Of a DNA stretch of 64,000 bases, positions 17,277-27,400 are shown one piece after another; the stretch's first letter is position 1; the number at the start of each line of letters is the position of its first letter. A program made the translations under genes and the position numbers. Under the pieces are notes generated by a model. The model saw only the letters and a program-made list of their open reading frames with translations. It was not told where the DNA came from and did no database searches. This DNA comes from Rhizobiales bacterium TNE-4. Its GTDB lineage: Bacteria > Pseudomonadota > Alphaproteobacteria > Rhizobiales > Beijerinckiaceae. The stretch is from contig JAHRCV010000005.1 of assembly GCA_019083985.1 (NCBI GenBank), positions 62,001 to 126,000 on the forward strand. The letters are read 5' to 3'.

Positions 17277-19280
17277 TTACGCAAATTCCATGATCACGGC
17301 ATCAACCGCAAGGCTATCGCCTTCTTTGGCGTGCAGGGCACTCACCGTGCCATCGCGTTCGGCACGCAGCACATTTTCCATCTTCATGGCTTCGACGATG
17401 CAGAGCGGCTCACCCGCCTTGATCTCTTGGCCGACCTTCACGGCGATCGATTTCACGAGACCTGGCATCGGGCAGAGCAATTGCTTGCCCGTATCCGCAG
17501 CGACCTTCTCAGGCATCAGGTGCGCGAGTTCTGCTTCGCGCTGCGTGTAAACGCGCGCATCCGCTTCCGTGCCCGCATGACCAAGGCGTACGCCGTTCAA
17601 GATCGGACGCACTTGGAACACATGCGTTGTCCCGTCGATCGTGCCCGTCCAGACCGGCTGGCCCGGCGCCCAATCGCTCTTCACATGATGGCGATGGCCT
17701 TCGCCGAACACGACGTCGAGATGACCATCATGGCGCTGCAAGCGCACAGGGAATTCGGTCTTGCCGAGCGTGACCACGCGATCATCGTCGAACGCGACCG
17801 GACGTGCCGAACGCATCTGACCCGAGATGCCGCGTTTGCGTCCATTGAGCGTGTGATCGATGGCGGCAGCCACAGCGGCGAAGCGATGCGCCACCTCGCC
17901 GTCCGGCGAAACGGGAGCAAAGCCTTCGGGGAATTCTTCCGCGATGAAGCCCGTCGACAAACGACCCGATTTCCAGCGCGGATGTTCCATCAACGCCGAG
18001 ACGAACGGGATATTGTGGCGAATCCCTTCGATCGCAAACGCATCGAGCGCACGGGATTGCGATTCAATCGCTTCAAGGCGCGTCGGCGCGTGCGTCACAA
18101 GCTTGGCAATCATCGGATCGTAATAGATCGAGATTTCGCCGCCTTCATAAACGCCGGTATCGTTGCGCACCGTCACATTGCCGAACACGCCTTCCTGCGG
18201 CGGACGATAGGTGACGAGGCGACCGGTGGAGGGCAGGAAATTGCGCGTCGGATCTTCGGCATAGACGCGGCTTTCCACCGCCCAGCCATTCAACTTCACA
18301 TCTTCTTGGCGGATGGAGAGTTTTTCGCCCGCCGCTACGCGGATCATCTGCTCGACGAGATCGATGCCGGTGATCAGCTCAGTCACCGGATGCTCAACCT
18401 GCAGACGCGTATTCATTTCAAGGAAATAGAAGCTCTTGTCTTGGCCCGCGACGAATTCCACCGTGCCGGCCGAATCGTAATTCACCGCCTTGGCCAGCGC
18501 GACTGCCTGCTCGCCCATCTTTTTACGGGTGGCTTCATCGAGCAAAGGCGACGGCGCTTCCTCGATCACTTTTTGGTTGCGGCGCTGGATCGAGCATTCA
18601 CGCTCGCCGAGATAGATCACATTGCCATGCTTGTCGCCAAGCACCTGAATTTCGATATGGCGCGGATCGACGATGAATTTTTCAACGAAGACGCGGTCGT
18701 CACCAAACGAGGAGGCCGCTTCCGATTTCGCGCGCGCAAAACCTTCCGCCACTTCATCAGCCGAATAGGCGATGCGCATGCCTTTGCCGCCACCACCCGC
18801 TGACGCCTTGATCATCACCGGATAGCCGATCTCATTGGCGATCTTCACGGCATGGGCCGGATCTTCGATCACACCGAGATAACCCGGGACGGTCGAGACA
18901 TGGGCGGCATTGGCGAATTTCTTGGATTCGATCTTGTCACCCATGGCCTCAATGGCCTTCGGGTTCGGACCGATGAAAACGATACCTGCTTGCTTGAGTG
19001 CTTCCGCGAATGCGGCACGCTCGGAGAGAAAGCCATAACCGGGGTGAACCGCTTCCGCGCCGGTCTGTTTGCAGGCGTCAATGATCTTATCGATCACCAG
19101 ATAGGATTGCGCCGCCGGTGCAGCGCCGATGAACACGGCCTCATCCGCCATTTCAACATGCAGCGCGTCCTTGTCGGCTTCGGAATAGACGGCAACCGTC
19201 TTGATCCCCATGCGGCGTGCGGTCTTGATGACACGGCAAGCGATTTCGCCACGGTTTGCGATCAGGATTTTCTTGAACAT
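17277..19280 (-). CDS. pccA: propionyl-CoA carboxylase, biotin-containing alpha subunit
   Basis: This 667-residue protein has a biotin carboxylase part (about 1-450), a BT linker domain and a C-terminal biotin carrier domain with the biotinylated Lys633 in VEAMKMEN. The ATP-grasp glycine loop ASAGGGGKGM and the EMNTRLQVEHPVTE motif are intact. Near-identity of long stretches to alphaproteobacterial PccA as I remember it favours propionyl-CoA over methylcrotonyl-CoA carboxylase. The enzyme makes methylmalonyl-CoA from propionyl-CoA. No pccB or mutase gene is nearby. MFKKILIANRG at 19280 is the family start; the frame extends to 19400 but adds unrelated residues. A different acyl-CoA carboxylase alpha subunit remains possible. 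Confidence 0.88.
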   Translation of the reverse strand: MFKKILIANRGEIACRVIKTARRMGIKTVAVYSEADKDALHVEMADEAVFIGAAPAAQSYLVIDKIIDACKQTGAEAVHPGYGFLSERAAFAEALKQAGIVFIGPNPKAIEAMGDKIESKKFANAAHVSTVPGYLGVIEDPAHAVKIANEIGYPVMIKASAGGGGKGMRIAYSADEVAEGFARAKSEAASSFGDDRVFVEKFIVDPRHIEIQVLGDKHGNVIYLGERECSIQRRNQKVIEEAPSPLLDEATRKKMGEQAVALAKAVNYDSAGTVEFVAGQDKSFYFLEMNTRLQVEHPVTELITGIDLVEQMIRVAAGEKLSIRQEDVKLNGWAVESRVYAEDPTRNFLPSTGRLVTYRPPQEGVFGNVTVRNDTGVYEGGEISIYYDPMIAKLVTHAPTRLEAIESQSRALDAFAIEGIRHNIPFVSALMEHPRWKSGRLSTGFIAEEFPEGFAPVSPDGEVAHRFAAVAAAIDHTLNGRKRGISGQMRSARPVAFDDDRVVTLGKTEFPVRLQRHDGHLDVVFGEGHRHHVKSDWAPGQPVWTGTIDGTTHVFQVRPILNGVRLGHAGTEADARVYTQREAELAHLMPEKVAADTGKQLLCPMPGLVKSIAVKVGQEIKAGEPLCIVEAMKMENVLRAERDGTVSALHAKEGDSLAVDAVIMEFA

Positions 19281-19494
19281 GCCGCCCCGGCCTTTCTGCA
19301 TAATCGGTGGCGGTTCTAAGGCTTTGCTGCAGGCGCGTAAAGCGCGCCCTTTGGATGAAAGCCGGGTCAAAATAGGGCAAGAAACAGGCAAAATCGCCAT
19401 GCGGGCGGTGGGCTTTCGGGCCCGGACGGGATGTCGCGCGGCCCTTTCCGGCAGCCGCTTTTACCCCCATATTGCGACCAGAAGGACCCAACCC

Positions 19495-19785
19495 ATGATC
19501 CGCTTCGCCATCAATGGCCCTAATGGCCCCCGTATCGTCACCGTCCCGCGCTGGGCGCAGGGTTTGGGCGTGGTCCTCGCCGCCTTTGCCGGCATTGCGC
19601 TTCTGGTGGTTGGCGCCGGGCTTGCGCTCATCGCCATCCCGGCCCTGATCGGCTTTGGCCTTTATGCCCGCTGGCGGCTTAAGAAGATGATGGCCGAGAT
19701 GCAGGCCCAAGCTCAGGCGGATGCCGACCGCCCGCCCCCCGGCGTCATCGATGCCGAATACCGCGTGATCGACGACCGGCGCTGA
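19495..19785 (+). CDS. small membrane protein of unknown function
   Basis: A 96-residue protein with a short polar start, one long hydrophobic region (about 22-58) that could form a hairpin of two membrane helices, then a basic KK stretch, a Gln/Ala-rich segment and a C-terminal DAEYRVIDDRR. I do not recognise a named family. AGAAGGA lies nine bases before ATG 19495; a longer frame from 19201 reads back through the pccA start and is discarded. It ends three bases before the CoxE-like gene, so the two are almost surely co-transcribed. Confidence 0.7.
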   Translation: MIRFAINGPNGPRIVTVPRWAQGLGVVLAAFAGIALLVVGAGLALIAIPALIGFGLYARWRLKKMMAEMQAQAQADADRPPPGVIDAEYRVIDDRR

Positions 19786-19788
19786 GCC

Positions 19789-20964
19789 ATGCTGCTCTCC
19801 TTCTTCACCGCGTTGCGCGACGCCAAGGTGCCTGTGAGCCTGCGTGAATATCTGACGCTGCTCGAAGGGCTCGAAGCCGATCTCGCCGACCGGTCGATGG
19901 AGGGCTTCTACTATCTCTCGCGCACGGCGCTCGTGAAAGATGAGCGCAATCTCGACAAGTTCGACCGCGTCTTTGCCGCCACCTTCAAAGGCATCGAGAC
20001 CATGGGCGAAGCCATCGACGAGGCTGAGATCCCCGAGGAATGGCTGCGCAAGCTGGCAGAAAAATTTCTGACCGACGAAGAGAAGGCACAACTCAAAGCG
20101 CTCGGCTGGGACAAGCTCTGGGAAACGCTGCAAGAGCGGCTCAAGGAGCAGAAAGGCCGCCATCAAGGCGGCAATAAATGGATCGGCACCGCAGGCACCT
20201 CGCCCTATGGCGCCTATGGCTACAATCCCGAAGGAATCCGCATCGGGCAGGACAAGAACCGTAATTTCCGTGCAGTGAAAGTCTGGGACAAGCGCGATTT
20301 CAAGGATCTCGACGACAGTCTCGAACTTGGAACGCGCAATATGAAAGTGGCGTTGCGCCGCCTGCGCAAATTTGCCCGCACCGGCGCGCCGGACGAACTC
20401 GATCTTGATGGCACGATCAAATCGACGGCCGAACATGGCTGGCTTGATGTGCAATTGCGGCCTGAGCGCCGCAACACGATCAAGGTACTTTTGTTCCTCG
20501 ATGTCGGTGGATCGATGGATTGGCACATCGAGCTCGCGGAACAATTATTCTCGGCTGCCAAAAGCGAATTCAAGCATTTCGAACATTTCTACTTCCACAA
20601 TTGTCCTTATGAGGGCGTGTGGAAGGAAAATCGCCGCCGCCATGATCAACGCATCGGAACGGCGGAGATCATCCGCACCTATCCCAAGGATTATCGCCTG
20701 ATCTTTGTCGGCGATGCCTCGATGTCGCCTTATGAAATCATGCAGCCGGGCGGCTCTGTCGAGCATTGGAACGAGGAAGCCGGACATGTCTGGATGGAAA
20801 GGCTGACCGGCCATTTCAACCGCCATGTCTGGCTCAATCCGGTGAAGTCCAATCTTTGGGGCTATACGCAATCGATCAACATCATGCAGCGCCTGATGGG
20901 CGGTGCGATGTTCCCTCTCACTCTTGACGGGCTCGAAGGCGCGATGAAAGCGCTGGGCAGGTAA
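19789..20964 (+). CDS. CoxE-like von Willebrand factor A protein
   Basis: A 391-residue cytoplasmic protein. The N-terminal half is helical and conserved in CoxE-like proteins (VPVSLREYLTLLEGL, FYYLSRTALVKDE). The C-terminal half is a VWA domain whose metal-ion-dependent adhesion site reads DVGGSM (238-243), with FVGDASM further on. Such proteins pair with MoxR/CoxD AAA+ ATPases as a chaperone unit for cofactor insertion or complex assembly. The likely partner is encoded at 3843-4700, not next to it. Three bases separate it from the small membrane protein upstream and ten from the membrane protein downstream, suggesting a three-gene operon. Confidence 0.9.
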   Translation: MLLSFFTALRDAKVPVSLREYLTLLEGLEADLADRSMEGFYYLSRTALVKDERNLDKFDRVFAATFKGIETMGEAIDEAEIPEEWLRKLAEKFLTDEEKAQLKALGWDKLWETLQERLKEQKGRHQGGNKWIGTAGTSPYGAYGYNPEGIRIGQDKNRNFRAVKVWDKRDFKDLDDSLELGTRNMKVALRRLRKFARTGAPDELDLDGTIKSTAEHGWLDVQLRPERRNTIKVLLFLDVGGSMDWHIELAEQLFSAAKSEFKHFEHFYFHNCPYEGVWKENRRRHDQRIGTAEIIRTYPKDYRLIFVGDASMSPYEIMQPGGSVEHWNEEAGHVWMERLTGHFNRHVWLNPVKSNLWGYTQSINIMQRLMGGAMFPLTLDGLEGAMKALGR

Positions 20965-20974
20965 ACAGATTTCC

Positions 20975-21547
20975 ATGCAAGCACTGGCTTACAAACAACG
21001 CCCACGCCCTTTTTCTGGCGAGGTCCTTTTCGCGCTGACGGATGATGCGCTCATCGTCGATAATGGCCGCAAGCAGGAAACGATTGCGCTGTCCGATATT
21101 GTCGCGCTGCGGCTTACCTTCGGCTATCGCAATGTTGGCACCGAAGTCTATATGGCGCGCATCCGGCGCATGAATGGCCGCACCGTCACGCTCTCCAATC
21201 TGAATTGGAAGGGCTATGTCGATTACGATGCACAGAACAAAGGCTATGCGATTTTCGTTCGGGAATTGGCGCTGAAAATCGCTAAAGCCAATCCGCATGC
21301 TTTGTTTGAAGGTGGCCGCCCGGCACTCGCTTATCTGGTGACGGCCATTGTCGGCCTGACGGCACTCTCAGGCTTTGCAGCAGCCACCATTTGGGGCTTG
21401 ATGCGGGGCAATTGGCTTTTGGCGACGATGGGCGTGATTTTCATGTTCCCGTTCGGCAAACAAGTGCATGGCATGCTCACGCGGAATAAGCCGCTGCTGT
21501 TCAAGCCGAACGAACCGCCACCGGCCCTGCTGCCAGCCGAGGCGTAA
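20975..21547 (+). CDS. uncharacterised membrane protein with an N-terminal PH-like part
   Basis: A 190-residue protein. Residues 1-95 are soluble and beta-rich (FALTDDALIVDNGRKQETI, IVALRLTFGYRNVGTEVY), resembling small bacterial PH-like domains, though this is only by eye. Two membrane helices follow at about 112-135 and 142-160. The C-terminus is proline-rich. It starts ten bases after the CoxE-like gene. I do not recognise a named family. A strong bidirectional terminator follows. Confidence 0.7.
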   Translation: MQALAYKQRPRPFSGEVLFALTDDALIVDNGRKQETIALSDIVALRLTFGYRNVGTEVYMARIRRMNGRTVTLSNLNWKGYVDYDAQNKGYAIFVRELALKIAKANPHALFEGGRPALAYLVTAIVGLTALSGFAAATIWGLMRGNWLLATMGVIFMFPFGKQVHGMLTRNKPLLFKPNEPPPALLPAEA

Positions 21548-21560
21548 TCGCAAAAACCAA

Positions 21561-21586
21561 AAAAGGCGGCGCGAAGGCCGCCTTTT
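21561..21586. terminator. bidirectional rho-independent terminator
   Basis: A perfect 10-base-pair stem, AAAAGGCGGC (21561-21570) with GCCGCCTTTT (21577-21586), and a six-base loop. Because the outer pairs are A-T on both sides, it presents a T-run in each direction. It separates two convergent genes, the PH-like membrane protein and the universal stress protein. Confidence 0.85.
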
Positions 21587-21606
21587 CCATTGCAATCACG
21601 CGTACT

Positions 21607-22032
21607 TCAAATTCGCACGACGAGCACAGAGCATGGCGCGTGACGGACAATCGTTGCTGCGTTCGAGCCGAGCAGATAGGTCGACATCGACGGGTGATGC
21701 GAACCCACAACGATGAGATCGCAGGATTTCTCTTCAGCCTCAGAGAGGACTTCGTTGTAAACGGCCCCCATGCGCACCGCGCTCGTCACCTTGCTCTTGT
21801 CAAAGGCGAGCCCGGCAACGACGTCCGCCATCTTCTTCTCGCATTCCGTCTGCTGCTCTTCATCGAAAGAAGGCGGCACATATTCCATGAATGTGACTGG
21901 CAAAATCGAACGCACATAAACGAGATGCAGACTTGCACCCGTCATGCTCGCAAGCGCGATCGCCTTGTCGAGCGCAGGCTTGACGACGTCCATTTCAGCC
22001 AGATCGACCGGTACGAGTATGGATTTGAACAT
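21607..22032 (-). CDS. universal stress protein, UspA family
   Basis: A 141-residue single Usp domain. It starts FKSILVPVDL and ends with the ATP-binding type pattern VVGSHHPS, LLGSNAATIVRHAPCSVLVVR, matching the G-2x-G-9x-G(S/T) signature loosely: the first glycine spacing is altered by HH. It therefore may or may not bind ATP. Usp proteins are cytoplasmic and induced by growth arrest or stress. It is a stand-alone gene ending at the bidirectional terminator. Confidence 0.88.
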   Translation of the reverse strand: MFKSILVPVDLAEMDVVKPALDKAIALASMTGASLHLVYVRSILPVTFMEYVPPSFDEEQQTECEKKMADVVAGLAFDKSKVTSAVRMGAVYNEVLSEAEEKSCDLIVVGSHHPSMSTYLLGSNAATIVRHAPCSVLVVRI

Positions 22033-22142
22033 GTGACCCTCCGGAGCCCTGATGACCCAACCAATTTAGGCGGGCTCAATCCTAGGCGCAATCATGACCG
22101 GAAAGGTCGCGCTCAACCTTGATCTAACGCAGAAAAGACGGC

Positions 22143-23222
<1,080 letters not shown>

Positions 23223-23287
23223 TTAGTGCACGCTCTCGCCCGGGCTTGCAACTCCGTAATCGGCCGGAAGGGCGCGAAAAATGCGGA

Positions 23288-23608
23288 TCAAGCCTGTCGC
23301 TCGGGCGTGGTAACCACGAGCCCATCGAGTTCTGGGCGGATGCGGATCTGGCAGGCGAGCCGTGAATTCGGCCGCACGTCATAGGCAAAATCGAGCATAT
23401 CCTCTTCCATGCTCTGGGGCGGCGGCAAACGGTCCTGCCAGCCCTCATCGACATAGACGTGGCACGTGGCGCAGGCGCAGGCGCCACCGCACTCGGCCTC
23501 GATCCCAGGAATGGCATTGCGCACAGCCGTTTCCATCAGCGTTGCACCATCGTCGGCGGCAACGGTACGGGCGGCGCCTTGCGCATCGATAAAAGTCACT
23601 GAGGTCAT
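23288..23608 (-). CDS. adrenodoxin-type [2Fe-2S] ferredoxin
   Basis: A 106-residue ferredoxin with cluster cysteines Cys40, Cys46, Cys49 and Cys86, the C-x5-C-x2-C...C spacing of the vertebrate-type/adrenodoxin family (ECGGACACATCH...RLACQI). MTSVTFID at 23608 is the family start; a longer frame to 23644 adds twelve unrelated residues. The gene precedes the TrxR-type FNR in the same orientation. Electron acceptors are not evident; cytochrome P450 or Rieske oxygenases are frequent users. A second ferredoxin with identical cysteine spacing is at 38107-38421. Confidence 0.9.
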   Translation of the reverse strand: MTSVTFIDAQGAARTVAADDGATLMETAVRNAIPGIEAECGGACACATCHVYVDEGWQDRLPPPQSMEEDMLDFAYDVRPNSRLACQIRIRPELDGLVVTTPERQA

Positions 23609-23716
23609 GATTGGCCTGGAAGCTGAGGTGGCGTTACGCCTCATTTAACGCATCCGCGCCCGGATTGAAGACCTCCCCTGCCGCTTTCGGCGGGTCACAA
23701 GGCCGCAGAAATCAAT

Positions 23717-24121
23717 TCACGCGGCGTCCTCGGCCAGAAGATGGGCAATCGCCGCCCGTGTCTGGGCGACTTGGGCATGCAACTCGGTGACGGCCTCAAG
23801 CCATTCACCTTCCGCCACATTCTCCGGCAAGCCCGCGATCATCGCCGCCGAAAGTGCGACGCCCTTGGCCGCAACCGCCAGAGCCGAACCCTCGAGCGCA
23901 TGGGCGGCAGCACGGCGGCTCGTCTGATCGGCTGCTTCGCGTAATCGTCTGAGAGCGAGGGCGGAATGGTCGAAGAACAGTGCTAAGAGCTCGCGAGAGA
24001 GCGTTTCATCGCCTGACGTAAGGTCATGCAGGCGTTTACGGTCGATGATATCGGCTGATGGGACATCCCATAGGGGCTGGCCACGCAGGGCCGCCGCTCT
24101 CGCCATGAGACTGTCATCCAT
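23717..24121 (-). CDS. Hpt-domain phosphotransfer protein
   Basis: A 134-residue protein built of one histidine phosphotransfer domain. The phospho-accepting His74 lies in AHALEGSALAV, close to the consensus AHxLKGSA (the Lys is replaced by Glu). ATG 24121 has AAGGA eight bases before it. The upstream longer frame begins inside the intergenic region and is discarded. It is transcribed away from the giant coiled-coil gene across a 371-base space. Cognate kinase and response regulator are not in the window. Confidence 0.82.
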   Translation of the reverse strand: MDDSLMARAAALRGQPLWDVPSADIIDRKRLHDLTSGDETLSRELLALFFDHSALALRRLREAADQTSRRAAAHALEGSALAVAAKGVALSAAMIAGLPENVAEGEWLEAVTELHAQVAQTRAAIAHLLAEDAA

Positions 24122-24492
24122 TGCTGTGTCCTTTTGCAGCAGCGGGCCCGTGCGCGAGCCCAGCTGTAGAACGCAAGCCTGCAACAAAGGGTTTCAAGAT
24201 GGAGAATTTTCGACCATAGTGCGGCGTCGCTTGCGGTTTCCGTCACGGAATAGCCACGGTGTTCGGCCTTTTGGCCGGCGTCCACCACGGAAACCAGGGA
24301 TCAAGCGGCAAACCCAGTGGCGTTAACGACGATTCAAGGTGATTGGCCCGCTCGGGTTTTCAGGCCCAGCCCCGGCCGGTACACTGCATTGGTTAATCAA
24401 AGCTTGCGCGAGCCCTGTCCGGGCGAACGCAACGAAGTGCCGTTCGGGCCTTTTCGGGCGGCACGGTGAGAGTTCAAAGGCACGGCATCCAG
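24122..24492. promoter_or_regulatory. divergent intergenic region between the Hpt gene and the giant gene
   Basis: 371 bases without a credible gene, the only long divergent spacer in this part of the window. Both flanking genes must take their promoters from it. No clear -35/-10 pair, operator or riboswitch can be named by eye. A GTG at 24466 could extend the giant gene by nine residues. Confidence 0.5.
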
Positions 24493-27400
24493 ATGGCGAC
24501 CCAGAAAAAAGCGACCGATCCGACCGAAATGGCCCTTTCGGCCATTGAGGAGGCGCTGAACCTGACGTCTGCGACGGGAACGACGGCACAAAAGCCAGCG
24601 CCCGTCCCCGTTTCCGAAACGCCGAAGCCACTCGACGAGCCATTGCTGCGTGGCCGTACCGAGCCGCAAACCGAGCCGACGCCTGAAAAGAAAGCCGAAA
24701 AGCCTGTCGAAAAGGCGGCCGACAAGCCTGCACCGACGGTTGCCACCCCGAAAGCCGAGATGCCGCGCACGGAAACGACGCGCCCGGTGAAGGAGAGCGC
24801 GACCTACGAGAGCGCTGCCGCAGCGCCGCGCATTGAAGATCAGGGCCTGCCCTTTACGCCGCCGGTCCCGGAGAAGCAGAAGCTTGAACCTGGCCGCCCG
24901 GCCAATGACGACCGCCGTGCCGTTGGCGAAATCCTCCAATCGATGAAAGTGCGCCCCGTCGCGTGGCCGACTGGCGCTGCGCTCGCGGCGTCCGGCGCCT
25001 GGATCGTCCTGATCCTCGCCTTTGCTTATGGCCAGTGGGGCGATGCGCTCCTCAGCCTTGAAGGTATCCGCAATGGCATCGGCCTGGCAGCCGCTGGTCT
25101 TCTGGCTGGCGTTGCCCTCTTCCCGCCAGCCGCCTTCTTCGTCCTCGCCTCGCTCTATGTCCGCTCGCTCGAAATGCGTCAGGTCTCGAGCACCATGGCG
25201 CAGGTCGCCGTGCGTCTTGCTGAGCCGGAAAACGTCGCGCTCGACGCCGTCGTCACCTTGTCACACGCCATCCGTCGCGAAGTGGCGGCGATGGGCGATG
25301 GCATTGAACGTGCGGTGGCCCGCACGAGCGAACTCGAAACCATCGTTCACTCGGAAATTGCGTCGCTTGAACGCGCCTATGGCGAAAACGAAATCCGCGT
25401 GCGCGGCCTGATCGAAGAATTGATCAACCAGCGCGAAGCGATCGTCTCAAACAGCGAGCGCGTCCGCGCAGCGATCGCTGGCGTGCATGAAAATCTCAAT
25501 GTCGATCTCGACAATGCAACGCAGCGTCTCTCCACCATCGTCAGCGCCGCGGGCGAAAAGATCACCTATTCGCTCGATGCCAAGACCTCGGAAATCACCG
25601 AAGTCCTCGGCAAGTCTGGCGAATCCATGGTGCGTGAAATCACCGCGAGCGGTGGCCAACTCATTGCGCGTCTTGATACGACCACGGAAGCCGTCAGCAG
25701 CCGCTTGACGGAAGCGACTGGCACAGTCACGGCCGCGCTCACGGGCAAAGTCTCCGATATCACGCAGGTTCTGTCGCAGACCGGCGAACGCCTCGCCGAA
25801 GAAGTCGCGCAGAGCGGCCGCCTGATGCGCACGACGCTCGAAGAAACGGCGACGAGCTTCAATACAAGCGTGGCGGAGAACGCCGAAAAAGTTCGCGCCT
25901 CCTTCTCAAGCGAAGCCAATGCGCTCACCGCACGTCTGGCCGAGGCCAGCGAAAAGCTTCGCGATGACATGGCAGGTCAGGGTGCGAAACTCGAAGATTC
26001 ACTGTCCGATGCTGGTTACCGCATCAATAGCCTGCTTGAAGAGCGCGTGCGCGAAGCCCGCACCATGCTGCAGTCGAGCGGCAACGACCTCGCCCATTCG
26101 CTCGACCGTTACACTGAAACTTTTGAACAGCGCCTCACGGGTGCCAGCGAAATCTTTGAACAGCGCCTTTCGGGTGCGACGCAAGCTGCAACGACGGCGA
26201 TGGCCAGCGAAGTCGATCGCATCAGCGGCACCATGGGCACCACGGCAGCGCGCTTCTCGACAGTGATCGAACAGCGCGGCAGCGAAATCGACACGATGCT
26301 GGGCGAGCATGTGGGCACGATCGAAGGCAAGCTTGCCGACCGCGCGCGCCAGCTCGACACCGTGCTCGGCCAGCGTGCTGGCCAGATCAACGCGACGTTC
26401 GAACAGCGCCTCAGCCAGATGGATTCGACGCTTGATGACCGCGCCACGCGGATCGAAAGCGCCCTCACCGACCGCATCGAAGCGCTCCGCGCGACGCTTG
26501 CCGAACGTGCTGGCCAGATCGAATTCGCGATCGGTGGTCGCGTACAGGAACTCGATCGCTCGCTCACGCATCACAGCACCGCGCTCGAATCCATCATGGA
26601 CAGCCGCGTCGATACGCTGCGCGAAGCGCTCGGTGGCTGGCGTGGCGAACTCGATCAGCTGATGAGCGGTCGCCTCACCGCCCTCAACGACACGTTCACG
26701 AACCGCACCTCCGAACTCGAACGCCAGATCGGCGAACGCGTGGCGGCACTCGACGTGCTCCTGCGCTCAAATGGCGCCTCGCTCGACGAGACATTGTCGA
26801 GCCGCATCGCCCTTCTGCGCGAGACCATCATCGAGCGTGGCGGCGAACTCAACGACTCCTTCTCGCGTCACCTGCAGGCGCTTGAAGAAACCGTTCTCAG
26901 CCGCGGTTCCGAACTCGTCGACCGGATCACGGGCGATACGCGTGCCTTCTCGCGCGTTGTGGAAGACCGCTTGGGCGAGGTCGAGTTCCTGCTCCGCACG
27001 CAAGGCGGCGCGCTTGCCGAAACGATTGGCGTCCGTGCTCGCGAAGCGGCCGATCTCATCGGCGGCAAGATCACCGAATTCGAAAACCGCACCACCACCA
27101 AGACCGACGAGATCACCGGCAAGCTCGACTACGTTTTCGAACGCATCGATCTCGGCCTCGACCAGCGCGCCCGCAGCGTCTCCGAGACGCTCGCGACCCG
27201 CGCGCTCGATATTGCCGCGACTCTCACCAATGGTTCGGAACAGGTCGCCAATGCGATCACCCAGCGTGCCGCAGAGTTCGAGCGCTTGATGCTCGAGCGC
27301 ACGCAGGGCTTTGGCGAAGTGATGACGGCGAAGGCCGATGCCATTCTCCGCCGCACCGAAGAAGTCTCGACGGCGATCACATCGCATGCCGAGACACTCG

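Noticed and set aside
17253-18803. 516-codon open frame antisense to pccA
   Set aside because: It lies within a well-recognised biotin carboxylase and its product is Arg/His-rich without any motif.
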